The translations under genes and the position numbers were made by a program. A stretch of DNA of 64,000 nt, from NCBI RefSeq assembly GCF_037975245.1, contig NC_092568.1, positions 188,001 to 252,000 on the forward strand. The letters run 5' to 3'. The first letter of the stretch is position 1. Each line of letters starts with the position of its first letter. The notes below the pieces were generated by a model that worked only from the letters and a program-made list of their open reading frames with translations, was not told where the DNA came from and ran no database searches. Below are positions 1 to 13,100 of the stretch, one piece after another. Source of the stretch: Apostichopus japonicus. Its lineage: Eukaryota; Echinodermata; Holothuroidea; Aspidochirotida; Stichopodidae.

Positions 1-3000
1 TTAACTATTGGTATCTGTAGCGGCAATCCATAATGATACATTAATACAACTAAAAACAGTCTAGATTTTTAGAGACTTTCAACAATTGTAATAAATTCAG
101 TGGCAAAAACTCCCTCTAGTTTGAATAGCCATCAACCTACTTTAAGTTGAGCACAGACGGGCAACTTTTCAACAGTAACAGCCCTTTAACCATTCTGAGG
201 CAAGGCATATGAAAATTTTTTTAACTTGAATTTTGACCACCCCGACTGAAATGAATTTTTTTCCAAAAAGGGAAGGGGGAACCCTTCATCCAGGACCCAT
301 CATTTCCGATCCTTGATAAATTGCGCTCATTTCTTCAGATAAAATAGGATTAACCCTAAAGCTTGAGGGAACCACCCCCCCCCCCCAATAAACAACAAGA
401 AAAAAAAACAAACATGAAACAAGATACTCATGTTTTAAATCACCTCTTTGTTTCAATAGCCATTGTCAAAATACAATGTTATAAAATAAACTTAGTAAAC
501 ATCAACATCATCTCTAATATTTTCATTCATTTCAACAATAAAACCACATTCGTTTTTTCCCCCTCTTTTTCAAGGTCTCAAATGGGACTAATTTAAGTCA
601 AAAACGGATTGATACATTGAGAGCTACATACTTTCCATTACAAATCTGAAGTCTAACACATTTAATCTCACAACAATCCTTCACAACCATATTTCCATCG
701 AAAGAAAAGATGATTTTTTTTTTTGATGTTTCAAATGAATTTTTAACCAGTCTACTACTGCTACCAGTCTCAGAAAATTATGCTATTCTCTTAAAAAGTT
801 TAAAGAATCACTCACTGGACTGCTACTACTCACACCCCTAAGATCAACTTTAATTGAGACCGGTCCCGAGATGAACGTTTCCCGAATGACCGACCATGTG
901 ATAGTAATTTCAGTACAGCAACACTGGTAGTCAGTTTGCATAATGGTAGAAACACTACACATCTTATTTTCAACTTTACCATTGCATTGATAGTAGAATA
1001 TTACTTGAATAATACTTGAATGTATCCAGCTGTCTTCTACTTTTGTGAGGTTTCAAGAAGAAAAAGAAGCTATATCTGGGCGAATTGTAGATTATTCTCA
1101 CAACCTCAAGCAAAACTTGCGACACGTTTGTTCAACAGAACTGACGTTGAACTTATTTCCCTCGTGAGAGAGATTCAATAATGGAGAAACACTTCGAGGG
1201 CTTATAGCAGAGCCACAGTCTGAATCCCGAAGACCTTAACATATTCAGTTACATCGAGAGTCAAAAAACAGTTGGCTTCGTTCTTTTCCTTCCATATGAG
1301 GTAGGATGTCAAATAGTCAGCCTCGCTGAAAGTCCAAGCTTTCGGGAATAACTCTCATCAGGCATCTGCAAGTTTTAAGATGCCTGAATATCTAGGTGAC
1401 CAGAACCTACATATACAAATCTGCAGTCCTTCATGTAGACGTGTCTTTTCTTTATTAATAAATTGAATATTAAATTTGTGAATATATATATATATAGACA
1501 ATTTAAATCCTCACTACTGTGTTAGGTAAAGAACACCATTTATATTTCAGCAGATAAAACTTGTCAACCACACCTTAAAACTCACAGAGATTGCAGCTCA
1601 AATCCACTTTGTATTTTGTCGATTGTGGCCCCCTGATTCACAAGTTCTTCAATGGAACCAAGTGGCCACTCGGGTATAACCACCAGCCATTTGTCATGTT
1701 CTTATCTATTAATTTATACTCCTTTAGGAGCAAACATTACTACCATGTAGCAACAAGGTTGGATCTATGACTAGGGCTAGCAACTGCACTACATTAGAAA
1801 ACGCACTCCTTGCATATATTCTACTGGCAACTTAAAGATGGTTGGCTTGTTACAGATCTGAGAAGGTATGTTAGGCTCTACTGTTTGGATCAGTATGAAA
1901 ATTGAAAAGTGATATCTATCTCCAGCAATCACAAAAACTAACCTCAGCTCAGAATGACTTAAAAGGCAACTACAGAAGTCTCCGTCTTGCACAAACATCA
2001 CTGCTAAAGAATACAACCAGTGTTGTTTTACTTATTACAGATTCTCAAATGGTTAAGGGGAAAGAGTAAAACTAGGGTTTTACCTTCAACTTTCTGCAAT
2101 TTGCATCAAATAGTCAATAATGTGATGGGTGAAAGTTTTGCCCTCTAACTGTGTCTGTCACTCCACCAATGGTCACAAACATTTCTCTACTGAGCTGTAT
2201 TTAACATTTCCACTTTTGAAAGTTTGATGCAAGTTCCAAAATTGATGAAACGAGAAATAGCTGCTCCGTAATTAGCAGTTAATTTGGCACTCAAACAAAC
2301 AAGAAAAGAAGCACTTACAGAAATAAATACCAACATGTCAGATCAACTAACTAAAAGCTAATATGTTAATATTTAAAAGCTTGATAAACCAAATCAAGTA
2401 AGACAATCTATGGATAAGACAAACTGTCAAAGAATATTTATTGTTGTCATTTTGTTTGAACTAAAATCGTTTGGCCAGAAGTGTGCGAGTGAAGGGTAGA
2501 AGTGGCTGATGGGGGGGTTAAGAAGCAAGGCACTCTCATATACACATTTTGTGGAAGGCTGCAACATAAAGCTTTTAATAATGAGGAAAATGTTTGTTTC
2601 AAGTAAGCTTTCTACGCATTTTGGCATCATCGCTGTTTGTAATAACTTATGTTGGAGCATTTATTTCTAATGTGAGGTGCTCCAGTTTCAGTTGCCCCCT
2701 TCCACCCTCCCCGAGATAACAAGTTTCATGAACAAAACTGTTACAACAGACCTAACTAAGGAAAGTAAGATCACATACACACAAACTACACAGACGGAGA
2801 AAACAAATATTAAATTGCTCTCGTTAATGGCAATCATCTATAAGTCATATTTTCACATTCACTATCCTTAAATTTGATACATGACGAAGACATCACAGTT
2901 TTGCTCAAGAATCTTTCCAAGCCATGTGAAAGCAGCAGGTAGTAAGCAGGTACATAAGTTTTACACTTCAAGAGTCTTTGTAATGGTCAGGTCGCACCTC

Positions 3001-3814
3001 AGACAAAAAAGTTTTTAATTCCATTACGATATAAAACTGTGTTTGTACTGGATACTAATACTCAAGAGTTCATCAAAAAACCTTTCCCTATGTTTTGTTT
3101 TTTCATTAAATATTCGAAACACACATAGCATCAAATGTTGTTAGAAATAAAACATTTGATGAAGTCGAAGATATAACTCACTATATGTCTATGAAACTTT
3201 ACTGTTTAGCAGCAGCAAAAAAAAAACAATGTTTAAAACTTGCCCATTCAATTCCTTCAGTTGAACACAGAAACAAGAAAAATATTAAGTGAAGGTAAAC
3301 GTTCCCCATTTCAATTTCAAATTGATTATTAAAAAGGTATTTGAATTGCATTAAAACATGAGGTACTACAAGACCATATTTAAGTAAACTTTTTATGGAT
3401 GAACCAAACAAAACACAAGCCAGACTCAAGCAGAGACACCACCTTGATATTCTGCAGGGCATGTGGGGCACCTGCGTTGTGGTGGGTGTTTTACGATAAA
3501 ACAATACCAACACTGTGTGGACAAGTTTGCAAGCAGCCACAGCAAGCGTTTAGAGGTTTTCACTATCTTCAGAGAAAGCTGAAGTTTCTGATTTGGAAGG
3601 AGGAAAACAAATTCACAAATGGTGTTGTAATAACATCTACAAGTCATTTTCTCCTGTCTCCTGTAAAATTTTGTAAAGATTTAACTGCCAAAGACTTTGG
3701 GAGCTACCATCTAAAGAACACCCTTCAAGCCGTCAAGGGACACCAAGACTGATCCAAGCAACATTGGTATCAAACAGGGATATCTAGCACACTACTGCTC
3801 ATCTACCCAAAAAT
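1..3814. other. Non-coding flank downstream of DLST
   Basis: AT-rich sequence with homopolymer runs (C run near 376, T runs near 715 and 3873) and a short TA tract near 1482. Short open frames on both strands (for example 3199-3540 minus and 3399-3752 plus) overlap each other, have no recognisable protein similarity and no splice context. Part of it may be DLST 3' UTR. Confidence 0.5.
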
Positions 3815-3820
3815 TTTATT
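3815..3820 (-). terminator. Candidate poly(A) signal for DLST
   Basis: AATAAA on the minus strand, about 185 nt after the DLST stop codon. It is the nearest canonical hexamer I noticed; others occur further downstream, so the true 3' end cannot be fixed without transcript data. Confidence 0.4.
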
Positions 3821-4002
3821 TTCTGCTAATGCATCTAATGCATGGTTTCTCTAGTGTAACAATTCAGAAAGATGTTTTTTTTTTCTTTCTTTTGACCAAA
3901 AAAAAAACCACTCTCCATTTTTTAAAAGCCTTTACTTGTTGAAAGTTGATTATTTCCAATCTATCTTTTCTTCCACATTTGATATATATTTTTTGGCTTG
4001 GA

Positions 4003-4137
4003 CTATAATTCTAAGAGTAGTGTGTGCGGGTCCTCTACGCCACTCTTGATCTTCCTCAGGAAGGAGACCGCTTCTCTGCCGTCGATGAGACGATGATCGT
4101 AGGTTAAAGCCACATACATCATAGGCCTGATCTCAAC
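4003..4137 (-). CDS. DLST: DLST exon 15: active-site exon and C-terminus
   Basis: Encodes [20 protein letters not shown], then [20 protein letters not shown], then LLEL and a TAG stop at 4005-4003. His and Asp of HRLIDG are the acid-base and stabilising residues of the E2 active site. Acceptor GTTCAG. The frame is also open far upstream into the intronic minisatellite, which is coincidental to normal splicing. Confidence 0.97.
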   Translation of the reverse strand, partial: VEIRPMMYVALTYDHRLIDGREAVSFLRKIKSGVEDPHTLLLEL

Positions 4138-7100
4138 CTGAACGAAAGAGGACAACAAGAAGACATTTTCATTTTGAAGCTCGGTAACAGTGGCAGAGCT
4201 AGAACATACAATTAATGGCAGAAATGGTAGAGGCTGAGTGAGGGTGTGGGTGTGGGATGGTTGAGTATGGTATAGGCTGAGTGAGGGTGTGGGTGGGGAA
4301 AGGGTTGAGTATGGTAGAGGCTGAGTGAGGGTGTGGGTGTGGGATGTTGAGTATGGTAGAGACTGAGTGAGGGTGTGGGATGGTTGAGTATGGTAAAGGC
4401 TGAGTAAGGGTGTGGGTGGGGGAAGGGGGGATGGTTGAGTATGGTATAGGCTGAGTGAGGGTGTGGGTGGGGGAAGGGTTGAGTATGGTAGAGGCTGAGT
4501 GAGGGTGTGGGTGTGGGATGTTGAGTATGGTAGAGACTGTGTGAGGGTGTGGGATGGTTGAGTATGGTAAAGGCTGAGTAAGGGTGTGGGTGGGGGAAGG
4601 GGGGATGGTTGAGTATGGTATAGGCTGAGTGAGGGTGTGGGTGGGGGAAGGGTTGAGTATGGTAGAGGCTGAGTGAGGGTGTGGGATGTTGAGTATGGTA
4701 GAGACTGAGTGAGGGTGGGGGAAGGGTTGAGTATGGTAGAGGCTGAGTGAGGGTGTGGGTGTGGGATGGTTGAGTATGGTAGAGGCTGAGTAAGGGTGTG
4801 GGATGGATGGTTGAGAAAGGTACAGGCTGAGTGAGGGTAGGAGGGGGGATGGTTGAGTATGGTAGCGGCTGAGTGAGGGTAGGAGGGGGTGGTTGAGAAT
4901 GGATAGTAAGGGCATGGGTTCCTTTCTTTTGAGGAGGGGAATTGTCTATTAATTAACCTTACCATACATGGTGTTTGTGTTATGCATACGTTGTTTGACT
5001 TTTAAATGAATATTCATATTTATTCATAACTGGCACAACCAGATCGTAACAGTCGTTGACCTGGAAGGGGGAATGGCCTGCAGCATGATATTCACCCTGG
5101 ACAGCAATTAAGGGTATTAGGTCCTTTGGGATCTTATCCACCAAGAGGATTGCTCAGTCACCTAGCATACTATCAGTCCATGATACAATCCATTACTTCT
5201 CTATCAGTTATACAAAACAATTTAATACTCCTACTCTGTGGGAGACATTGTTGTCCCACTGTATATATTCTTAATTACCACATGGAGAAGATAAACTTCT
5301 CCAGAATTCCATCTAAGAAATCTGCAAGCTATTATAAGTCTCAACGAGATACACAGATAAAGAAAGGTGAACAGAAGGTAAAAATGATATTCTTACCTTC
5401 CCATTGATAGCTACAGGACGGTCAAATATGCCGTGCATTCCCAAGATTGCAGATTGTGGAGGGTTGATGATAGGGGTGCCATACAAGGAGCCAAACACCC
5501 CTCCATTACTGACAGTGAAGGTACCTCCGTCCATGTCCTCTATTGCTAGGTTACCAGTAGAGGCCTGTGGGGGAAAATATAAAAAAATTATAATTAAGAC
5601 ATCTCTATTTTCTTTTTGCTACTTTTTGCAGATTTCTTGATTTGTTTTAGCAAACCTACCGAAGTATGACTCAAGATAAGGGTTGCAATTTATCAAACTA
5701 TATGACACTCTCCTCATAATGGTTCATAAAATGGAGGTCTATGAGGGACTAACTAAATGAATTTGATTCCTTCCTCAACATTTTACAGTATGATATTACG
5801 CATTGTTACCACATGCAAATTATTCATGTTAAATATCCTTTTTTTCTCTTCAGTGCTAGTATTTTCCGCATGGAAGCAAAATGGACTGTTTATCTGACTC
5901 AAAAAAGGTAGGTTTTCAATTCACACGACTACAAAATAAACAGCAGACAGTTGAGGGTAAGGTTGAGTGGAACATGCCTTTAATCCAGTAAGTCTTAAAA
6001 TGATTGAACAATAGTAATACTTGTAAGCTACATGGATAACACATTCGAACAGATTCTCTGGTCTCACCTTTTGACCTAATTCTCCTAGACCTCTCTCTAT
6101 ATCAGCAAAGTTCATAGCCTCCACGTTTCGTAGGACAGGTACGACAAGACCCTGATGATCAAATATGGAAAGTTGATTTATACGATTACCAAATTTCTAT
6201 GGGCATCATTAGACACCATGCCAAGTTGTTAAAGAAATTACACAGCTTTAATTACTGAACCAAGTATTATTGAAGAACACATCACAGAATTATCGTCAGA
6301 TAAAGCAGAGAAATGTCCCAGGACTGTAGGCACACAGATCCATGACTTCAGGTCTCAACTGTGAAGCCACATGATCACGACCCCATTCCCCCCCACCCCC
6401 CCCCCCCGCCTCACACCGGTACTGCCTTTGATGTTAAGGACATATGCATAGTATCGGTCATATATCACAGACACTATAAACAATTTTTTTAATTTCACAG
6501 GCAATCACAATGTCTGTCAGAGCTCCAACAAGTATATGTGTAAATTGTTTCCAACATTTTGGGGCAATTTTTTGCTAAATTAAAATCATACAGTTAAAGT
6601 CTCGATGTAAGGGGGATCGGTACTGAGAGTGGACCCTGTCGTTTGGATTTTCGTGCCCAGGCTTTACCTTGTTGTGACATTTCTTATAAAGTATTAACAT
6701 CAATCAGGTGGGTAACTTGGTAATTCGCCCAACCAGTTTATGAACGATAAAAACCTCTGCAGTAATTATCAAAAAGTTGAGTACAAGAAACTGGAATGTG
6801 ACTCACCTTAGGAGTTGCTACTGCTACACTTATATCTATGTAATCTCTGTACACAATTTCCAAATCATCAATAACTGTAGGAGGAATATATAAAGAAATA
6901 TATTAAAGAATGACATCTGAGAATGGTGTGATCTTGAACTGCAGACTGAGTGACATCATCATGGGAATTGAGCAAAAATGTCTTTCTTTTTCATTTAAAA
7001 AAAAATGGACAGACCCAATATCCCCGTGTACTAAAAGTATACCTACCCCTTGAATAGCTTTAAAATAATAAACAACTGATGAGCACATTTCAGCGATGTA

Positions 7101-10100
7101 ACCAATGACGTAAGGCACAAACATGACAGATATTATGGGAGGAGTGGATAAGATGAAAGCTAGAGGATATAAAGAGAGATTTGATAGAATCCCTCTGTTA
7201 TATGTTCCTCTTCTTTTCTTACAAAATTGATCAGCTCAGTGCAAGAGCTAGTGAAAGAAACCACTTGGAATATAGAAAGGATCTGTCTGTAAATTTGTAT
7301 CGCTTAAAAAAAACTTCTGTATCTCAAGTGAAACTAACACTGTTCCAAGAAATACATATATTATTGTACCTGTAAAGAACACCAGTCTGTATAATTCAAT
7401 ACACTTCATATATTTAGACTACTTTCGTCATACAGGAATATGCAAGTTTGCTATGCACTACATATGCTGAAATTCCCAGCAAAAAGAATTTCTCTTCTTT
7501 CCTAGTTCTGCAAGCCTTAAAGTCCTTGCATGCAAGAACCTTCTACTTACACTCACATGTGCTAGACCAGGGTTTTTCCATTAATATTCAACAAGGGCCA
7601 GAGAAACAAATTAGATTGCGCAGATGGTCGGAGAGCTGCAATATCACACTATAGATTGAGTAATGTACAGGTTAGACATTAGGGTGCCCAAAGGAAAAGC
7701 CTTGAGAGTCAGCATCGACCAGATTTGTGGGAATCCTTTTGTCATCGAAATATTTAACTGCCATGAGTTGGACATCACAACAGCTTATAAGAACCTCTGA
7801 GTAAGACATTAGATCTTTCTTTCAATGGAATCCACTGATATCTAGGAAGCCATCCAAGAAGACAATAACCTATTATTTTATCTTCCTTATGTCATAATAA
7901 AATTTCCCCCATCCCCCCTCCTCCAGAAATTGAACTCATCTACAGCAAAGCTCTGCTCAGTCAAGGTGAAACTTATATGTCTGTACTTTTAATAACTAGC
8001 GTGTTGCTTGCTTGAAATGTATCTGGATAACTCACCAGCATTAACTACAGGCATTTCACAGAGGGCATGTGCTGATGCCTTTAAAAACGCTGACATGAAG
8101 CCCATTTTGACACCGTGCTTTTTCTGAAACTCGTCCTTGAATTTTTTCCTCATGTCCATTACAGTGCTTGAAAAAAAAAAAAAAAGAACATTTGATTTAT
8201 GTTAATCGGATATTCGCAAACGGGCTGTTCTACTCCTTCTGATGTCATTTTAAGTCAACTTCTGTCCTTTGTTTCCTTTTATTATTATTATACTTTGTTA
8301 CACATTGAATCTTAAGAGTGCATTAAATATTAACGAGAGTACATAATCAATCCACTACTGTGATTGAAATTGGAACTTTTAGTAATATTAAATTACGCAG
8401 GTTTTTCTTCTAAAAATCCTGTTAATAAAACACCGGCACACAATGCAATTAGTTACCAACCAAATTAGCCAAAAGCTTTGTTAATTATTTTAATGAATTC
8501 ATAAAATCAACTTTTCATACATGTAGTAACCCAGTTATAACATTAAAATACATAGTCCATAGTAGAAAGTAGCAGGTGAGACATTTAATGTGTGCTCAGC
8601 ATGTCACTAACAGGAGGACAATGCAACAATGTCTTCTCAATCGTTATGGCAACAGCTGCTGGTAGGGTGATGACTTATTTCTTTCCTATTTCTATTAAGC
8701 CCACAAAATATCACCAATCACCCACAACCCCCCTCCCCCCTCCAGAACATACCTCATATCAATTTCGTTGAATGTGGTCAGCATGGCATGTACGTTCTGC
8801 GCATCCTTCAACCGCTGGGCTATTCTTTGTCTCATACGAGACATTTTTACCTGCGCAAGATCAACAGACAAATGTTATCTCACAAATTATATGTTGTACA
8901 TAAACGAAGACATTTGACACATATTTCAGCTGCTGAAAACCCAATCATACTAAAAGAATTTCAGTTTACCAACAACGTATGAAGAAAACACAGCAGTTCA
9001 TAATTTCCATTTTTGGCTAAGGCATCAAATCTTTCCCCAACAGCTTCTGCATTCGGAGGCAAAATGCAAAACATGGTAAAGAAAGCTGATCTGTTTCTTG
9101 TAAGAGGAACACCATGGTAGCATCCCTGAATTCTATTCTTTGAAACTTTTAAAACAATTATTATGGTATTGTAAGTAAAGTACTAAGACTGCCAAGTATT
9201 AACCAATACAAATTAGAGATTTAACTTATGTAGATAACTGTAGATAACGTATAATTATTATATAATAATTTATACTTAAAATTACTAAATAAAATTTAAA
9301 AAGCCGAGACATACAAAATCCTGACTACATTGTACAATTCTGACCCAGTTAAGGAATATAATTATGGTATCACATTATTAGCAAGGTGCTGTCCAAAGTG
9401 GACAAAAGACTTTCACAATGCAGATACATATCAATATTTCTACACAGAAACTCAGTATTTAAAATATTTAAAAAAAAATTATCTTCAAACTTATTATATG
9501 AAAATGTTAACAGGAAACTATTCACATCAGATATGCTGCTTAGTCCATAACTTAGGAGCTCAAGAATGATCACTGTTGCAGAGAGCAATATAAAAGCAAT
9601 CTGCTTGTTTGTAATTAAGTTACAGCAACTGGTTTTGTTAACACTTACCCTTTGTTCCGTTCTCGTTCCTGTGGCTTTGAGAGGAACACCGCCAGGCCCT
9701 GAGGGTGGGGGAGTCGATGGAGCTGCCTTTCGTTGAACAGTGGCCGTGGGAGGGACAGCTGGCCGAGAAGGTATTTCAGGTGCTGCGAGAAAATGGAGAA
9801 AGAGATCCTTCGGTGAATTTTCTTATTATCATTGTTACTGATGAGACTAGTTGTCTAATATAAATAACTTGGGAGGATGAAAACTACATTGGTGACACTT
9901 TGCTTCTACAACACAAGACTGTGTTTAGCATTAAGTACTTAAAAAACAGAAAAAGAACCCTCGGGTGAATACTTCCTGTGCAAGAAGTTGCTAAGAAGAG
10001 CGGATTTCCCAACAACCGACCGGTTTGGGTATTTACGTATGACAAGACTTACCGTTCTCCATTATACATATGCACACAAATCTACCTAGCCTACAAAAGG

Positions 10101-13100
10101 TGGTAACATTTAAGCACCCCATTGACCTTCTTCAAGGTCAATGTTGACTTCTTTCCGAATCTACCATGTTCAGGGAATTCTTCCTGTGCAAAACTGTTAA
10201 TAGGAGTGGATTCCATCATCATTCATTTTGCCATGTTGAGGAAGGTACAATAAGAGTAACCACAAACATTGAAATGGAGCTTATATTTCAATTATCATTT
10301 TTTACTCCGATAAAACTGTGATACTTATACTGTTATTAATATATGCCTGAAGGGAGAATCCCGAATGGCAAGTTGGTAACAGGTTCAGTTGCAAAGTCTT
10401 ATGTTTTGTTTTAACATTCAGCTATCTTGAGGGTTCAATGATGCTAGGATGACAATGTTATTTCCTTTCTAACCTCTTCTTTTTCTTTCCTATCCATTTC
10501 TATTCTTTAGTTGTCACATTTTCACCTCACCATACAACAGGGATACCTTTAATTTCACTGTTATGCAAGGTGCTATGATGAAAGCATTGTATAATTCATG
10601 CAAACATGACAGAAAGCTAACTATGAACGATAATCGCAAGATACAGTAGTAATGCCTTTGGAAAGGATAGATCAGGTGAAAATGACATCACACCTGTGTA
10701 CTTTCAGTCCACTTATGCAAAAAAAAACTATGACAATTTCCATCAACAATACCTAGACGATGCTACATAGGAATGTCATGCAAATTTCACCACCATGCTT
10801 TGGAAATCTTCATTTCTTTCGTCATTCTTTAAAATAATTTCTTTTGCCCTTCGACTATCCTTATAAGTACCTGCATGAATAGTCATGGGTCCCGCTGGTA
10901 CCGGTGGTATAGGGGGAGGCGTTGTTGGAGGAGGGGCAATCACCTCCTCTTTTGCAGCTGCAGCAGGGGGGGCAGCGGGCTGAGCTGTCGGAGGCGTGGC
11001 AGCTTTTGACGATCCGGCTCCACCTGCATATTAAAGATAAATACTCATTCAAAAATCAAACGGTCAGAAAGGATTGACTAAAGTTTGCTTTGGTAAACAG
11101 AGACAAGATGTAACTTTACTGATACATTTTGGGAGAAACTGCACAAAAGAGAAGGCTTGATGTAAACCTACTGTAGTGTTCATCTACAATCATCACATAG
11201 ACTTGCTCTTATCCTTGGGAAATACTCAAGTAGACTATGATAAACACACTACTAGTCACAAAAAGCAGGTAGTAATTACCTTTGCTGATGTAAGAAAAAA
11301 CAAAACTTAACAGCAAAAGTGTTACAAGTTTCCTGTGCTGGATAATGAGGTTTCACTGGGTTCATGGAAACGAAGAACTAACTACATTGTACTGGTACAA
11401 GTACGTAAATGCATGTATCGATATGCACAGTGCGAATATGGTCAGTTTTACATTTTACAAAGAATTCAACCCCCCCCCCCCAACCCTCCACAACCCGTCC
11501 AAGGTGGAAAAATTTAGGATATTGTTCCCCGGACAACAGAGGTCAAAGGGATTGCACGAAAAAGCCTTAAGTTATGTTTGAACCACCAGAATGGTATTAT
11601 TCAAACTTACATGGAGCTTGTCGACATAGAACAAAGTTCTTTCTGATGGTTGAAGAATGCATGGCAGGTTGGGAGTAAAAGTGTCTGACGAGTAAAAATG
11701 TAAGACATGCGACACGGAAAGTGATCATTATGGTTGGTGAGTAGTAGAGTTGATGTTACCTGTAATTTCAATCTTGACTAGCTGTTGTCCAGCTATTACT
11801 GTTGATCCATCTTCAACCAAAAACTCCACGATGACCCCACTGACCGGTGAAGTGACTGCTATTGACGTCTGAAGATGGACAAAATACAGTAACAGAAACC
11901 TTGAATTTCATAGCTGCCGATCTTTCAACTTGACATCGGATTTTCTACCTATCGATAAATTGGCCCCTCAACCGGCACCAACATATCATATTATCTATTA
12001 CGTTAGTATGAATAATGTTAATTACATTAGCAATTAATTACGTCATTATGAATAGCCTTTTTTCAAGACTCGAAGGATCAACGAAATGTTTAGTCAAAAC
12101 TGACATTCCCATCAGTCGCAAACTTTTGAAACAATTATAATCAACATATCGTTCTTCTTTTGCAAATTTTGTGAGAAAAAGGCTCATTTTAAGGGAAGGT
12201 GATTCAGTTCTGTGGATGCATCTGGCTCAGCAGATATGTCCATACTCTGAACATATTTCAGTAATCTAAAACTAGTAAGTACTGTAACATGCAGCTGTTG
12301 TAAAATTATATCTGATAATGTTAAATCACTCTGTTGCTGCTGCGAAGCATCACGCACATACAGATACACAACAACATACTTTCAATATGTATATAACATT
12401 ATTTCACAACATGTACAGATATCTCAAAACGACCCTGGCAAGCTATATTTGGCAATTCTGGACACATGCATGTATGAAAATATTTTATACATTTTCCCAG
12501 GCTTCAAAATTATTCATAACTATAAAAATATACTTGAGAAAGTTTCTCAGAGAAGTAAAACACTTTATTTTTTGTAAATTATTTTTCCCATGTCTTCACA
12601 TACAGTACATACATACTGCGTACATGTTGACGTACTGGGCATATATTGTTTTAGTACAACATTCCTATTGTGTACAGTGTATGACACCATACATGTGCAT
12701 GTAAAAGGGGGCTGTTTATCATCCATATAACTGCCTCGGAACCCTGCATGAATGCCTACTGGTTCAAAGCATCGTAAATGTCACACCATTTTAAAATGCT
12801 ATCTACTGTACAGTATTATAGTATTCTGGACTTATGCAGCAAGACCTGGGAATTTACAGTGTGATACATACACGCTTCATTTGCTGTGAACAGTGATGAT
12901 CTCATTAGAGCAAAATCAATCATGAAGAACGCAATTTAACCTCTAAAAGATTGAAGTATTGTAAAAAAGTACAGTAATCATGATGAATACATTGCAGGAT
13001 GTCTGGTGAACTTGCTCGACGTTATAAAATGAGACTAGATAGGGGGAGAAATGTCTGAAGACTTCAGTACTAGAGAAAGATTACTGAATTAATCCTTGAA

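Noticed and set aside
3199-3752. Overlapping ORFs of about 115 codons on both strands downstream of DLST
   Set aside because: No recognisable similarity, overlap on opposite strands, and AT-rich low-complexity segments; chance frames are more likely.
5404-5640. 78-codon plus-strand ORF opposite DLST exon 14
   Set aside because: It is the antisense shadow of a highly conserved exon.
12318-12704. 128-codon plus-strand ORF in DLST intron 6
   Set aside because: Composition is that of surrounding AT-rich intron (rich in H, Y, F, I, K), with no conserved motif or splice context.
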